A stretch of DNA of 64,000 bases from an uncultured Lachnospiraceae bacterium (GCA_910588295.1 CAJUQO010000004.1:1-64000); one strand, 5' to 3'; positions 9,901-18,645 are shown, counted from the stretch's first letter. Made by a program: numbers and translations. The notes: generated by a model from the letters alone, not told the origin.

Positions 9901-10726
9901 TGGGGAGCTGCATGGCACACAAAGAGAAACTGAATCAAAAGAATATAAACCTGCCCGTACCACAGCAGCCACAGTAGCAGCCAATGTAGACTCCGGCAAA
10001 CGAATCGACCTTACGGATGTAAAATCCTACATCAAAAAACACGCCAGCAAAACCAGCAAGAACGAGTCAGAGCTCAGTGATTTTAACAAGGTTATTTATA
10101 AAAACAAAGCCAAGCTGTACAGTGGCTCCAATAAAGTATTATCCGCAGCCGAACTGAAAGCCCTTGCGAAAATGGTAGGCGTGAAATACGATAATGCGAC
10201 CAAAAAAGGCGCATTGTATAAAGAGTTTAAAGCCCTCGGGATCAAAGGTTTCGCGTCCGGGTCCCACCGGATACCCTACGACCAGCTTGCCTTAACGCAG
10301 GAAAAAGGGCCGGAGGTGATCACGCTGCCTGACGGTACGATGCTCACGCCGTTAAAGGCCGGAAGCAAAGTGTTCAATCATGAGATGACGGAGAACCTGT
10401 GGAAAATATCCCAAAACGAAGACATCCTGAACAGGCTCAAAGAAACGGCCATACCGAGACGCAGCGACGGCATCCACGAGCTGGCAAAAGCGCTGAGTGA
10501 CGCTCTGCGTTCCGGAGCATCTGCGCAGACCCCTGAGAAATTCGAGATACATTTTGGCGACATCCACCTTCCCAATGTACAGAATCCGGAACAATTCACA
10601 GCAGAGATTAAAACCCTTATGAAAAATTCAATTAAAAATGACGCCGGTATGCAAAAGCTGCTTGAAGAAGTAACGATCCGTAAGCTGGGCAGAAATTACA
10701 ATTCTCTCGGGATCCGGCGCTTTTAA
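3968..10726 (+). CDS. Phage tail tape measure protein, exon 2
   Basis: The remaining ~2,252 residues of the tape measure. The frame is open from 3944 and runs from the 3' splice site (CTC GCA CAG...). A hydrophobic segment (NAGIGIIVALVGQGLTAWI, ~4330-4390) is followed by very long coiled coils. Two Gly-rich modules (KSGSHTALVGELGREIV near 7370 and SGSHRIPYDQLALTQEKGPEVITLPDG near 10260) end in VFNH, a pattern seen at the ends of many tape measures. If the intron is not removed, translation could only begin internally (GTG 4361 has no Shine-Dalgarno). Base composition is more A-rich than the chromosomal genes to the right. Confidence 0.88.
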   Translation, partial: LAQYTEKGKGFLGSGIELGGLFNNIKIDESSYEKIIEDFKELNLEASVPKLKNGSTDWDAIAKSIKGCDDVALSYFKTLEEGKGKINNAAASTQGLADHFQSAGLSAGFAAIKTTLLNTALNAGIGIIVALVGQGLTAWIQHQEKARQSAEDAANAYKESSLAINDQAAKYKELKAALEEANGNEEATYNIKKQLYEMQQNLIATYGDQAEGLDLVNGSLETQLNLLKNLPSKEADYLLNENHDGVKNAEKEMTRERKYILGMSVSDPDTFSSIQEIADKYEEIQATYDDTNGEYTIRFTGDVTQAKSEINDFATDIRKLQDEIGENHALDNILGFSQDALSQANSVLEKYGNIYKEAQTARLTSDDTLYVDKNHTPQTADKWLSDYAQAVQAYNDALLTDDQDKISGAETKYNALKESIEGMTEDAKGLGKYADQFNEISGQLNEAAKNSNNFKKALSGGLSDSVEQIKGLSSLDLLTLDPENVTPQQAKALGDIVGQAREYGVITEDTENSLDVVVGLLAEWHIIEGDIAADAKASAQAMEALAESSASVQASITKAQDALASQSTGKSISADMFSSEELKDYADALEYVNGSYRLNTEKTRELVKAKSEEQIAVNDAAKTQKQADYIKNAAEISELTEKLQTNSSITDENAAAIQNRISSLQESNTAIVDECQQLDLLNASLRESTGAYQEWLDAQNKPESGDMFSDSLNAIQAIRDTANKDSDDYGRIGTEKYKAAVEFVIPDSVDRDDQEAVQNYLDSMSDILTQEDGMITGLNIDNFREKAVRESLMETETDENGEVAYRLASGIDIEDFAEKLNLSREMVQAMFGEMQEFGNEFEWPQIDTFGDGMINAEEAIQSVRTELESLREQQNNGAEVDESYIDELESTLAELEKKKVDLSQASIDNILANAKVDGQLEKAKEDLETLRDNLKEDPANLEIQAQVEDAKQKVDELQAKKDEFQEPTLLEIQMASNDISAQITAKQEELKKLSTATDSKSKAETGRLAAEIIGLQSQQVTINAYAETTGAAAKLQEINDCEIKEKNVTVSVLDKATVTLGAIQVLLNSLHDKNINISVNKKNNDTTGNTTPTNGNSTPANGSPKGKTATPASGPHSALDNFRQSDAAHANGMYKKSGSHTALVGELGREIVVDVHSGKWHTVGDNGAEFVEIPTDAIVFNHLQTEQLLKRGFVNGRGTALASGNVKIKGKAYGSGNNGKKSQAEKVFQTFDWVAEKLRYFAEQTKKAADMITDYVTLAFKKSHLKDQYDAIDDEITANKRGAKKYQKKADSIKYSYKATVKDKNGNPKKDKNGKVIKKTVKASVPKKYKNRVKNGTWSIENMDTSSAKNKALAEAIQSYQDYYDKAKDCKQAVIDLRNEQMELFEDLMDIPTEKAEKKIDKLNDDLDILGAKYENLTPEIDKDRNLVSVSAKNKNLNQQTKNQKKITADYETAYEETQANLKKYKKSIDQTKAKALKGLSSKDKKAIVKKVNAGEEITVKDGWSDKAKKAVTKYNIALRANREAYVNAEKAAEECTKAIRDNTKEQFDNIQAAYENKQKAYGQRSTEINNAMDLNEARGYRASSGYYAKLAENEKGLRDSLLKERKKLQKKFDSAVNSRSIAEYSDEWYSMKEQIDNITNSITESDIALQGFNNSIRELEWENFEKLQEKISSLTDEADFYINELSREDLADDDTGKLTDRGSAVMKLHAVNYETYRAQAGKYAKEIEKINSDLVNDPANETLLDKKEEYIKAQRESVKAAQDEKYAMIDLAKQGYEAQKNYLQKVIGKYRKLLSIQKDANDYQKTLSDAVEEINAVQKQLSALSGDNSESSRARKQELTASLKEKQEALKDKQMDKLTSDINDMLDDLMDDYSDYMDDIINNLSENFEQLIDTVNVNSEAANGTLQKMSENLNIELQGLKDVFSGGDGGNVLAATQNTVKNIETQQAALVEKATQIADSLLGSEKQSSTPDSGLPVGELHGTQRETESKEYKPARTTAATVAANVDSGKRIDLTDVKSYIKKHASKTSKNESELSDFNKVIYKNKAKLYSGSNKVLSAAELKALAKMVGVKYDNATKKGALYKEFKALGIKGFASGSHRIPYDQLALTQEKGPEVITLPDGTMLTPLKAGSKVFNHEMTENLWKISQNEDILNRLKETAIPRRSDGIHELAKALSDALRSGASAQTPEKFEIHFGDIHLPNVQNPEQFTAEIKTLMKNSIKNDAGMQKLLEEVTIRKLGRNYNSLGIRRF

Positions 10727-10736
10727 CCTGCATTGT

Positions 10737-10766
10737 GCGGCGCAGCTTTCAGGCTGCGCCGCTTTC
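10737..10766 (+). terminator. Terminator after tape measure gene
   Basis: GCGGCGCAGC and its exact complement around a 6-base loop, then TTTCT. It sits between the tape measure stop and the next Shine-Dalgarno site, so it probably attenuates rather than ends the tail operon. Confidence 0.7.
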
Positions 10767-10794
10767 TCACTATATATAGAAGGAGATTTCAGAA

Positions 10795-11127
10795 ATGTTT
10801 TTCTCAAAAAATAAGGGAACCAATACAGAATATCTTAAGTCACTAAAAAAAATCGAGATGCTGGAAAAGATCATCGACAGCCAGAATGAGGAACTGATCC
10901 GCCTTCGCTATCTGTCTAAGAAATCGGAAGCATTAACCCGGCAGGAGGAGGAACTGGAAAAACTGACAGAGATGTATAAGGGCCTGTGCGATGAAGTCAG
11001 GGAGTGCAAAAAGAAATATGACGAATTGAACAAGACGTTAACTGAGACTATGCGCCAGTATAGCAAAGAGATGCAAACACTAGCCACGGATGATTTCATC
11101 CGGCAAAACAGGAGGCGATTTTTATAG
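10795..11127 (+). CDS. Small coiled-coil tail-module protein
   Basis: 110 residues, nearly all predicted helix with heptads (EMLEKIIDSQNEELIRLRYL, EEELEKLTEMYKGLCDEV) and a basic C-terminus. ATG 10795 follows AGAAGGAGATTTCAGAA. It lies between tape measure and tail-tip genes, so a structural or assembly role in the tail is likely from position only. Its TAG stop overlaps the probable ATA start of the next gene. Confidence 0.75.
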   Translation: MFFSKNKGTNTEYLKSLKKIEMLEKIIDSQNEELIRLRYLSKKSEALTRQEEELEKLTEMYKGLCDEVRECKKKYDELNKTLTETMRQYSKEMQTLATDDFIRQNRRRFL

Positions 11128-14100
11128 CAGCAATATATTTTAACTCACAAAATGAAGTGGAATGCCCCACGCTCGTTCTCCAGAACAGAAATGCCGATTC
11201 CTGTGGGAAACTCACCGGGTTTACCGGCTTTCTCAGAAAAGAGAACCTGAATGCGCCCAACGAAATATCCTGTACCGTTTACAAATACACGGACGGCGAA
11301 CGCAATCCGCTCTGGGATAACATCACCGACTTTAAGGTGATCTATATCCCGGAATATAAAGAAAAATATGAGATACATATTTCAAGCGCGGAAGAAATCG
11401 AGATCACAAAATCTATCACTGGCACGGCTTTGGCCGAAGCCGAATTATCACAGCTTCTGCTGGATCAGATCGAGATCAATACAGAAAACGATATGGCCCG
11501 GACTTCCACGATCCCCGGAGTGGGCTATGACGAAAACTTCCCCACCGTTTTCTACAGAGATCCGGATAAAATCCATGACTACGGCGCCGTCTGGAACAGC
11601 AGCGCCCGATACCAGAATTATTCTGCCGAGGATAAAAGGGAGGTTTTGAGGACGTCCTCTCTTCTGCACCGCCTGTTGGAAAAAGCTCCCAACTACCGCA
11701 TCGGACATATTGACGACACTTTAGAGTCGCTAAACCTTGTCCTGACCTTCAGCATATCAAATACTTACCTGTATAATGAACTGGTGGGCGAGATCGCAGA
11801 AGAATACGGGGTACTCTTTACATTTGATTCCGTCGATAAAACGGTGTCCGCCTATGACTTATTTAACACCTGCGACGACTGCGGTTATCGGGGGGACTTT
11901 GAGAACATATGCCCCAAATGCGGCTCTGCCTCCTGCCACGGACAATATGGGGAAGACACCGCCATATTTGTCTCCGGCAAAAATCTCGCAGAGTCCGTCT
12001 CGAAAGACGGCGACCCGGATTCTGTAAAGACCAGTTTCCGGATAGAAGGCGGGGATGACGTAATGACTGCCGCTGTCGCTAATATTAATCCCGGCGGTAC
12101 AAATTATATCTACTCTATCCCTGCGGAATTAATCCGTGATATGCCAACGGAACTTGTCGAAAAAATCGAGTCCTATAATAGAATCTATAATGAGTATAAC
12201 GATACACATACGTTTGACCTATATGTAGAAAATTATAATGAAAGCGTCGAATATTTAAAAAAATATTACCCAGACGCTGAGTACCCCAAATTCTCTAATC
12301 CACTTATAGGTTATGACCAGACAACAAATCTTTTATACAACATCATTGATGTCGAGTCTGTTTTGAAATCGTCTATGATGCCAACCCTGAAATATGATAA
12401 TCCTGCCATTGACGAAACAATGGAGATCATATCAAAAATGTCTGATATAGCTGTCCGGTATCCTGCAACCAGCATAGCAACATATGTAAATAATGCTGTG
12501 CTGGATATGGTAAAGGCGTCCATCAATACCGCTCTGTATAAGGCTGAGATATACGAAAACAATGGATACCCCCAATATACCCAGGGCACAACCGGAATAT
12601 GGTACGGATATATCAAGCTGACGTCCCTGGAGGCAGCGGAAGGCGAAATTGCCGAAAGCAAGGTCAGCGACCTGTTGACATTTCCGATTACAAACAATGT
12701 AGAACTATATATTAAGCAAAAAATCCAGAAGAATATGTCCAAAGTCGAAATCAGTGAAATTATGGATTTGACTAACGTCGGCGATAACGCTATGCTAATT
12801 GACGAATTTAAAGAACGGTTACATTGCTACAGCGCCGATTACCTGGACAACCTCAAAACAGAATTTGAAGCTTGCCGGTCTGTCATTTATGAAATGAAAG
12901 ATGTTGCGGACAATCAAACATATTCGGACTTCTTAAATACTTATAATGAACGGGTAAGTGCTATTGTCATTGAAAAAAATGCCCGCGACCGGCAATTAGA
13001 AAAATTGTACCGGCTGTACTATCTGAACCAGACAGATTTTACCGAGTCCGGGGAATTGATCGATGCCCGGAACAATGTAAAAAAAGACCTTAATTTCGAA
13101 AAATACCTCGGTGATCTCTGGCCCGTCTTCTGTTCCTATCTGCGTGAAGACACCTATCAGAATTCCAATTATATTTCCATGGGATTAAGCAGCCAGGAAA
13201 TCATCGAACGTGCAAAAGAACTATGGGAAGCTGCAAATAGAGAATTGGAGAAAGCGTCACACACCCAATATACTATCAGCACAACTCTGGATAATCTGCT
13301 TCAGATTCCTGCATTTAGTCCCTTAACAAAATACTTTCAGGTTGGAAACTGGATACACGTTGCCTTTGATGACGAAGTTTACAGATTACGGCTGCTCTCC
13401 TATCAGATCAATTTCGACGAATTGCAGACCATTGAAGTTGAATTCTCCACCGTTGTACATCACGGCGGCAGCTTCTCTGATGTAAAAGACGTGATCGATT
13501 CTGCCAGGACAATTTCCGGAAGCTACAACGCCGTCACCAACCAGGTGCAGAAGACGGCCGATGCGGCAAGATATGTCAATGAATGGGTCAAAGACGGCCT
13601 GAATGCCACCATGACAAAGTATGTCAATGACCCTCTCACACAGGATATTGTCATCGACAAAAACGGTATCCTGTGCAGGTCCTATGACGAATTAAAAGAA
13701 GAATATGATTCCTGCCAGCTCCGCATCCTCAGAAACGGCATGTATCTGACCAAAGATGGCTGGGAGAACATCTATGCGGGGATCGGGAAGATCTCATACT
13801 GGGATCCAATAAAAAAAGAACCCGTTAATGATTACGGTATCATTGCCAAAACTATTGTGGGCAGACTGATCCTGGGAGAATTTCTAGGGTTTGCAAATGC
13901 CAGCGGTTCTATGAGCTTTGATACAAGCGGGTTAAAAATCGAAGGCAATCATGCGGCAGTTTATATTAACCCGAACAATGAGAATATATTCCACATCAAA
14001 AAGAAATCATCCTCTTCCGGGAAGTATGATGCCGATATTATGTATGTCGATAAAAACGGGAACGGGTATTTTAAAGGTGAAATTAATTCTGCCAGCGGTA

Positions 14101-15470
14101 CGATCGGGGGATGGGAAATCGGATACGGATATATGCGCAATAAGGATAACAACAACAGGTATGTGGGAGTCGGGGTGAACGGCGTAACGCAGGCCTTTTA
14201 TGCGGGCGGTACACAGCCCAATGGCAGCGACGGGATATTCCGGGTTGACCATTCGGGGAAATTAATTGCTACGAATGCTATGATTACCGGGAATATTATA
14301 GCGACTAGCGGCTCCTTCGCCGGGGCGGTAAATGCCACGGCACTGACGGTAAGCAAAGATTTTTCGGACGGTACAAGCTTTCGCTTGGAAGTCACAGATA
14401 ATGCTTTTGAATTTTACACACATAAAGCCACACAAACCCCAGGATCCTCTATGTACCATAATTCATTTAAGATGATACCAAATGAAGGAATTACGATAGA
14501 AAGTGGCGGCGAAGGCTTGACTGTGGACTGTCTTACGCATATAAGTAACCGTTTAATTGTAGGATATGATCTTACCTGCGACAGCGACCTATATGTGACC
14601 GGCTGGATAAGGTCTACGGCGGATAAAGGAATCTACTGGCAGAAATATGGCGGTGGGTGGTATATGAATGATACAACGTGGATTAGATCATGGAACGAAA
14701 AAAGTGTTTTCTTGGGCACTGGGAAATTTCAAACTGCCGCAACCGGTGATGCTTTTATCGCAGTAAGAAGCGATGCTGTAGAAAACCGGGTCAGGGTAAA
14801 AAATTCTAAAGCAGACGTATGCATGGCTGCAGGAGCCACGGGCACACACGGACTTTGGAGTTATACGTATAATAATTGGATGGTGCGCTCGTCCTCCGAT
14901 TACGGTGCAGTTCTTAACGGACATGCGACAAGCGACCTCCCTTTGACCGGCGGAACAATAAGCGGAAACTTGAGCGTAAGCGGCAACACAACGACAACCG
15001 GCTGGTTCAGAAACACATATGCCTATAGTAACACCACAAGCGCCGCTGCCAATTTACATATCAACAGTAACGGTACGCTTCATCGTTCCACCGCCTCATC
15101 CAGACGTTACAAACACGGTATTTGCCCACTGAAATATGACTTAGACGCAAAAAAATTATTGTCCGTACCTGTAGTACAATATGTCTATAACACCGATTAC
15201 CTGTCGGAGGATGACGCCCGCTACGGCCAATACATCCCTGGATTTATTGCCGAGGATATAGCCCTGTACTATCCTATTGCCGCAGAGACAGACGACGAGG
15301 GAAAGCCGGAGGATTGGAACATCCGTATGGTCGTGCCGCCGATGCTGGCGCTGATCCAGGACGCCTACGATATACTATCTGACCATTCATCCTGCATATC
15401 CATGTTGCAAACCCAAATTGCCCGTCAGGAAGCAGAAATCCAGGCGTTAAAAACAAAATTACAGCACTAA
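11124..15470 (+). CDS. Tail-tip / fibre protein with C-terminal S74 chaperone domain
   Basis: About 1,448 residues. The N-terminal part resembles Tal-type tail proteins and contains a zinc ribbon (CDDCG...CPKCGS, near residue 250). The middle is long and partly helical. The last ~130 residues form an S74 intramolecular chaperone domain (SSRRYKH, LLSVPVVQY, GFIAEDIA, MLALIQD) with the Ser and Lys used for self-cleavage after trimerisation. Start: the best site is AGGAGGCGATTTTT followed by ATA at 11124, overlapping the upstream TAG; no ATG fits, and GTG 11157 has no Shine-Dalgarno. An ATA start is unusual; the N-terminus would read MAAIYFNSQNEVE. Confidence 0.8.
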   Translation: MAAIYFNSQNEVECPTLVLQNRNADSCGKLTGFTGFLRKENLNAPNEISCTVYKYTDGERNPLWDNITDFKVIYIPEYKEKYEIHISSAEEIEITKSITGTALAEAELSQLLLDQIEINTENDMARTSTIPGVGYDENFPTVFYRDPDKIHDYGAVWNSSARYQNYSAEDKREVLRTSSLLHRLLEKAPNYRIGHIDDTLESLNLVLTFSISNTYLYNELVGEIAEEYGVLFTFDSVDKTVSAYDLFNTCDDCGYRGDFENICPKCGSASCHGQYGEDTAIFVSGKNLAESVSKDGDPDSVKTSFRIEGGDDVMTAAVANINPGGTNYIYSIPAELIRDMPTELVEKIESYNRIYNEYNDTHTFDLYVENYNESVEYLKKYYPDAEYPKFSNPLIGYDQTTNLLYNIIDVESVLKSSMMPTLKYDNPAIDETMEIISKMSDIAVRYPATSIATYVNNAVLDMVKASINTALYKAEIYENNGYPQYTQGTTGIWYGYIKLTSLEAAEGEIAESKVSDLLTFPITNNVELYIKQKIQKNMSKVEISEIMDLTNVGDNAMLIDEFKERLHCYSADYLDNLKTEFEACRSVIYEMKDVADNQTYSDFLNTYNERVSAIVIEKNARDRQLEKLYRLYYLNQTDFTESGELIDARNNVKKDLNFEKYLGDLWPVFCSYLREDTYQNSNYISMGLSSQEIIERAKELWEAANRELEKASHTQYTISTTLDNLLQIPAFSPLTKYFQVGNWIHVAFDDEVYRLRLLSYQINFDELQTIEVEFSTVVHHGGSFSDVKDVIDSARTISGSYNAVTNQVQKTADAARYVNEWVKDGLNATMTKYVNDPLTQDIVIDKNGILCRSYDELKEEYDSCQLRILRNGMYLTKDGWENIYAGIGKISYWDPIKKEPVNDYGIIAKTIVGRLILGEFLGFANASGSMSFDTSGLKIEGNHAAVYINPNNENIFHIKKKSSSSGKYDADIMYVDKNGNGYFKGEINSASGTIGGWEIGYGYMRNKDNNNRYVGVGVNGVTQAFYAGGTQPNGSDGIFRVDHSGKLIATNAMITGNIIATSGSFAGAVNATALTVSKDFSDGTSFRLEVTDNAFEFYTHKATQTPGSSMYHNSFKMIPNEGITIESGGEGLTVDCLTHISNRLIVGYDLTCDSDLYVTGWIRSTADKGIYWQKYGGGWYMNDTTWIRSWNEKSVFLGTGKFQTAATGDAFIAVRSDAVENRVRVKNSKADVCMAAGATGTHGLWSYTYNNWMVRSSSDYGAVLNGHATSDLPLTGGTISGNLSVSGNTTTTGWFRNTYAYSNTTSAAANLHINSNGTLHRSTASSRRYKHGICPLKYDLDAKKLLSVPVVQYVYNTDYLSEDDARYGQYIPGFIAEDIALYYPIAAETDDEGKPEDWNIRMVVPPMLALIQDAYDILSDHSSCISMLQTQIARQEAEIQALKTKLQH

Positions 15471-15514
15471 AATTTTGTATGCATAAAAAACATACCATAA
15501 AAAGGAGATCAGTC

Positions 15515-15922
15515 ATGAAAGTAATTGATATACTGAAAATCAGCGAGGCATTTAGCTTCTTATCCGAGAAGGAATTGGACTTAAATACAGCCTACATGAT
15601 CGCAAACAATCTGCAAAAACTTTCTGTGGGACAAAACGTGATTGCCGACAAAAGAAAAAAACTGGTAGATAACTATGGGACAAAAGACCATAAAGGCGAA
15701 TTAGTTTTAGGAGAAAACGGGGACGTTCAGTTTTCTCCTGCAAATAAGGCAGCGTTCTTTGCGGAAATGGAAAAGCTGAACGAATCCGAAATTGACATGG
15801 AAACATTGGCGTCCATACCCAAAAAGGCGCTCTTTGAATCCGGTATTAAAATCCCGCCAAAATATATCCTGTTTTTATCGGATTATATCCGGGACAGCAC
15901 AGATGCAAAAAAAGAGGAGTAA
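15515..15922 (+). CDS. Small phage protein of unknown function
   Basis: 135 residues; ATG 15515 is chosen because AAAAAGGAGATCAGTC precedes it, not the in-frame ATG at 15479. Mostly helical and charged, with a segment IKIPPKYILFLSDYI near the end. It resembles in size and position the DUF1617-like proteins of Gram-positive phages, but I cannot confirm that family. Its stop is 3 bases before the next start, so it is translated with the distal tail gene. Confidence 0.7.
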   Translation: MKVIDILKISEAFSFLSEKELDLNTAYMIANNLQKLSVGQNVIADKRKKLVDNYGTKDHKGELVLGENGDVQFSPANKAAFFAEMEKLNESEIDMETLASIPKKALFESGIKIPPKYILFLSDYIRDSTDAKKEE

Positions 15923-15925
15923 TCT

Positions 15926-16729
15926 ATGTATTGTACAGACTTTGAATATGACAACAAAAAACTGTCGGATTACGACATGATGATTGGCGCTTTAAACGGC
16001 TCCGGGGGAAGCGAGATTGTTTCTTCCGGAGCTGATATCGTATTTAATCAGATACGTCCGTCCGGAAGCGGTTTTTTCAATCTTTATTCATCCACTTACC
16101 AGGAGCCGTTCACCGCGACATTCCAGGTTATGAAAAACCCCTGCAAATGCAGGGGGAAGTATTATCTTTCGCCTATGGAGGTTTCTCACATCCAAAGATG
16201 GCTGTGCCAAAAGAATTATAACAGATTTAAAATTTTTCAGGAAGGCTATGAGGATATCCACTGGAACGCCGTATTTTCATCCAGACAGGTCATGCTCAAC
16301 GGCCATATCGCGGGGCTGGAATTAACCCTGTATACAGACGCCCCCTATGCCTATCTGGATCAGATGAAATACGCCTTTCATTGTACGAAAAACGTACCTG
16401 GCACTCTGTATGATACTTCCGACGAGCTCGGATCCATCTACCCTGATGTTCTGATTATCATAAATGAGCCGGGAATTTTTAAGTTAGAGAACTCCATGGA
16501 CAATAAAGTGACAGAGATCCGCAATGTTATATCCGGAGAGGCCATAACGATCCATGGGCGAAACCAAACCATATCCTCCTCAAATCCGGATCATAAAATT
16601 TTCAGTGATTTCAATTGGTTTTTCCCCAGAATCATAAACACCTATCAAAATAACAGAAACGCTTTTACGGCGTCCTTGGAGTGTGATGTTACTTTTACTT
16701 ACTCTCCCATTCGTAAAGTTGGTCTATAA
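15926..16729 (+). CDS. Distal tail (Dit-like) protein
   Basis: 267 residues. N-terminal FEYDNKKLSDYDMMIG, then EPFTATFQVMKNP and MEVSHIQRWLCQKNYNRFKI, characteristic of siphovirus Dit/sipho-tail proteins that form the ring joining tube and baseplate. The C-terminal half is beta-rich, like a galectin-type domain. It lies after rather than before the tail-tip gene, the reverse of the common order. AAAGAGGAGTAATCT precedes the ATG. Confidence 0.75.
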   Translation: MYCTDFEYDNKKLSDYDMMIGALNGSGGSEIVSSGADIVFNQIRPSGSGFFNLYSSTYQEPFTATFQVMKNPCKCRGKYYLSPMEVSHIQRWLCQKNYNRFKIFQEGYEDIHWNAVFSSRQVMLNGHIAGLELTLYTDAPYAYLDQMKYAFHCTKNVPGTLYDTSDELGSIYPDVLIIINEPGIFKLENSMDNKVTEIRNVISGEAITIHGRNQTISSSNPDHKIFSDFNWFFPRIINTYQNNRNAFTASLECDVTFTYSPIRKVGL

Positions 16730-16764
16730 AATCATCCATGCGAAATAACGTCATGCCATTATTT

Positions 16765-16802
16765 GTGATATTTGTTCATATTCGCAACAAAACAAATATC
16801 AC
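16765..16802. terminator. Intergenic hairpin before BppU gene
   Basis: GTGATATTTGTT and its exact complement around a 14-base loop, between the Dit-like and BppU-like genes. There is no long U run, so it may be a processing or weak termination site. Confidence 0.5.
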
Positions 16803-16848
16803 ATCCGTCTTTTCAGACAAAATATAACTACAGAAAGGAAGAATCCAT

Positions 16849-18618
16849 ATGAATGACAAATTAACGCACTATCTTACTGTCGATGTAAACCTGTATAATC
16901 TGCAGTCAATACGGTTAAAACAATACAACCAGAACAGCCAGAGACTGGTTATTACTGTTACAGAGAATAATCAGCCTTATTTTGTGGACAAAAATCTGGT
17001 CACATGCGCATTTAAGATGATTACGCCCGATGACAGGGCCATTTATAACGAATGCACAATAAATGATGACGGAACCATAACCGTTGACATCACAGAAAGC
17101 TGTTGCACCAGGCCAGGTAAAGGAGAAGCCGAATTAGATATCATACGGTCAGATGATGATTATCAGCTTTGCACGATGAATTTCCACATGATCATCGAAA
17201 AATCGGTATATGGAAATGATAAAGTGATTGCCGCCCCTGAATTTGATCTTCTGGCAAAGGCCGTTGCCGGGAGCCAAAAACTTAATAACGATATAAAAGA
17301 ATCTGAAACTACCAGAACCCAACAAGAAGAATCCCGGGAAGCAGCAGAAAGATCCCGGACAGAGTCAGAAAATAACCGTGTGTCCAACGAAAATCAAAGA
17401 ATTAACGCCGAAAATGGCCGAATAGATGCCGAGACTTTGAGGATTTCTGCTGAAGAAGCAAGAGAAACAGCAGTTTCAAACACTCTACAGACGTTAGACA
17501 GCCTTATGTCCGACGCTATAGAAGCAACAGAAAATGCGCAGGCGGCAGCCAAAGACGCGGGCGACGCCGCAGATGCATGTAAAAACCTTAGTTCAAATAC
17601 AACCGCCGTTTATGACGTTGATGGAAACAGCATTAAAGATACATATCTTAAAAAAACTGATGATCTGTCAAAATTGGGATGCTTTGACGAATTTACGTCC
17701 GGTATACAAAAACAACTCGACGGGTTGAATACGGATAAGGTGGATAAAGCAGCCGGTAAAGGCTTGTCTTCTAACGATTATACCACAGACGAAAAGAATA
17801 AGCTGGCCGGAATCGCGTCGGGGGCAAACGCTTATTCGCTCCCGCTTTCCTCCTCTTCTGCCAGAGGAGGCGCTAAAGTCGGCTATAGCCAAAACGGGAA
17901 AAATTATCCCGTCCAGCTAAGCAATGAGCAAATGTTTGTAAACGTTCCGTGGACGGATACAAATACCTGGCGCGGGGTCCAGAACAATCTCACATCTACA
18001 TCGGCAACAGATGCGCTGTCTGCCGCGCAGGGGAAGGTATTGGCCGACAATCTGGCCGGGAAAGCGGCTGCCAGCCATACCCATAACTATCTTCCTCTGA
18101 CCGGTGGAACGCTTGCAGGGAACTTAACTGTAAATAAGGCATTAACTGTAGGCGACTCAATTGCCACAAACGGTACTTTGACTGTGAGCAGTAACGCAAC
18201 TGTGAAAGGGTGGTTCAGGAGCGAATGGGCTTACCATAATACCTCTAGCAGCGCCGCCAATGTGCAAATCAATGATGCCGGAACCCTGCGCCGTTCCGCT
18301 TCATCATCTAAACGTTACAAACATGATATCCGCGCCCTTGCAGATGCTCTGGACGCCTCAAAATTGCTGTCCGTTCCGGTGGTGCAGTACATTTATAATG
18401 AGGGCTATCTGCCAGAGGATGACCCCCGCTGCGGCCAATGTATTCCTGGTTTTATCGCAGAGGATATAGCCGGGTTATACCCGGCTGCCGCCGAGACAAA
18501 TGCCGACGGACAGCCGGAAGACTGGAATATCCGTCTGATCGTGCCGCCTATGTTAGCGCTGATCCAGGATCTGTATAAAAGAATAGAACAATTAGAACAG
18601 GGAGAAAACGGAGATTAA
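16849..18618 (+). CDS. BppU-type baseplate/fibre protein with S74 chaperone domain
   Basis: 589 residues. The first ~120 match the BppU N-terminal beta domain (VDVNLYNLQSIRLKQYNQNSQ, CAFKMITPDD), which docks the fibre to the baseplate. Residues ~145-210 form a heptad coiled coil (repeats of SxENxR). A Gly/Ser/Thr-rich fibre shaft follows (TSTSATDALSAAQGKVLADN), then a C-terminal S74 chaperone domain (SSKRYKHDI, GFIAEDIAGLYP). That domain is closely similar to the end of the tail-tip protein. It is the last tail gene; no holin, endolysin or integrase follows before the chromosomal genes begin 27 bases later. Confidence 0.82.
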   Translation: MNDKLTHYLTVDVNLYNLQSIRLKQYNQNSQRLVITVTENNQPYFVDKNLVTCAFKMITPDDRAIYNECTINDDGTITVDITESCCTRPGKGEAELDIIRSDDDYQLCTMNFHMIIEKSVYGNDKVIAAPEFDLLAKAVAGSQKLNNDIKESETTRTQQEESREAAERSRTESENNRVSNENQRINAENGRIDAETLRISAEEARETAVSNTLQTLDSLMSDAIEATENAQAAAKDAGDAADACKNLSSNTTAVYDVDGNSIKDTYLKKTDDLSKLGCFDEFTSGIQKQLDGLNTDKVDKAAGKGLSSNDYTTDEKNKLAGIASGANAYSLPLSSSSARGGAKVGYSQNGKNYPVQLSNEQMFVNVPWTDTNTWRGVQNNLTSTSATDALSAAQGKVLADNLAGKAAASHTHNYLPLTGGTLAGNLTVNKALTVGDSIATNGTLTVSSNATVKGWFRSEWAYHNTSSSAANVQINDAGTLRRSASSSKRYKHDIRALADALDASKLLSVPVVQYIYNEGYLPEDDPRCGQCIPGFIAEDIAGLYPAAAETNADGQPEDWNIRLIVPPMLALIQDLYKRIEQLEQGENGD

Positions 18619-18645
18619 CGTCAGAAAAACCTGTCATCGCCGGGA

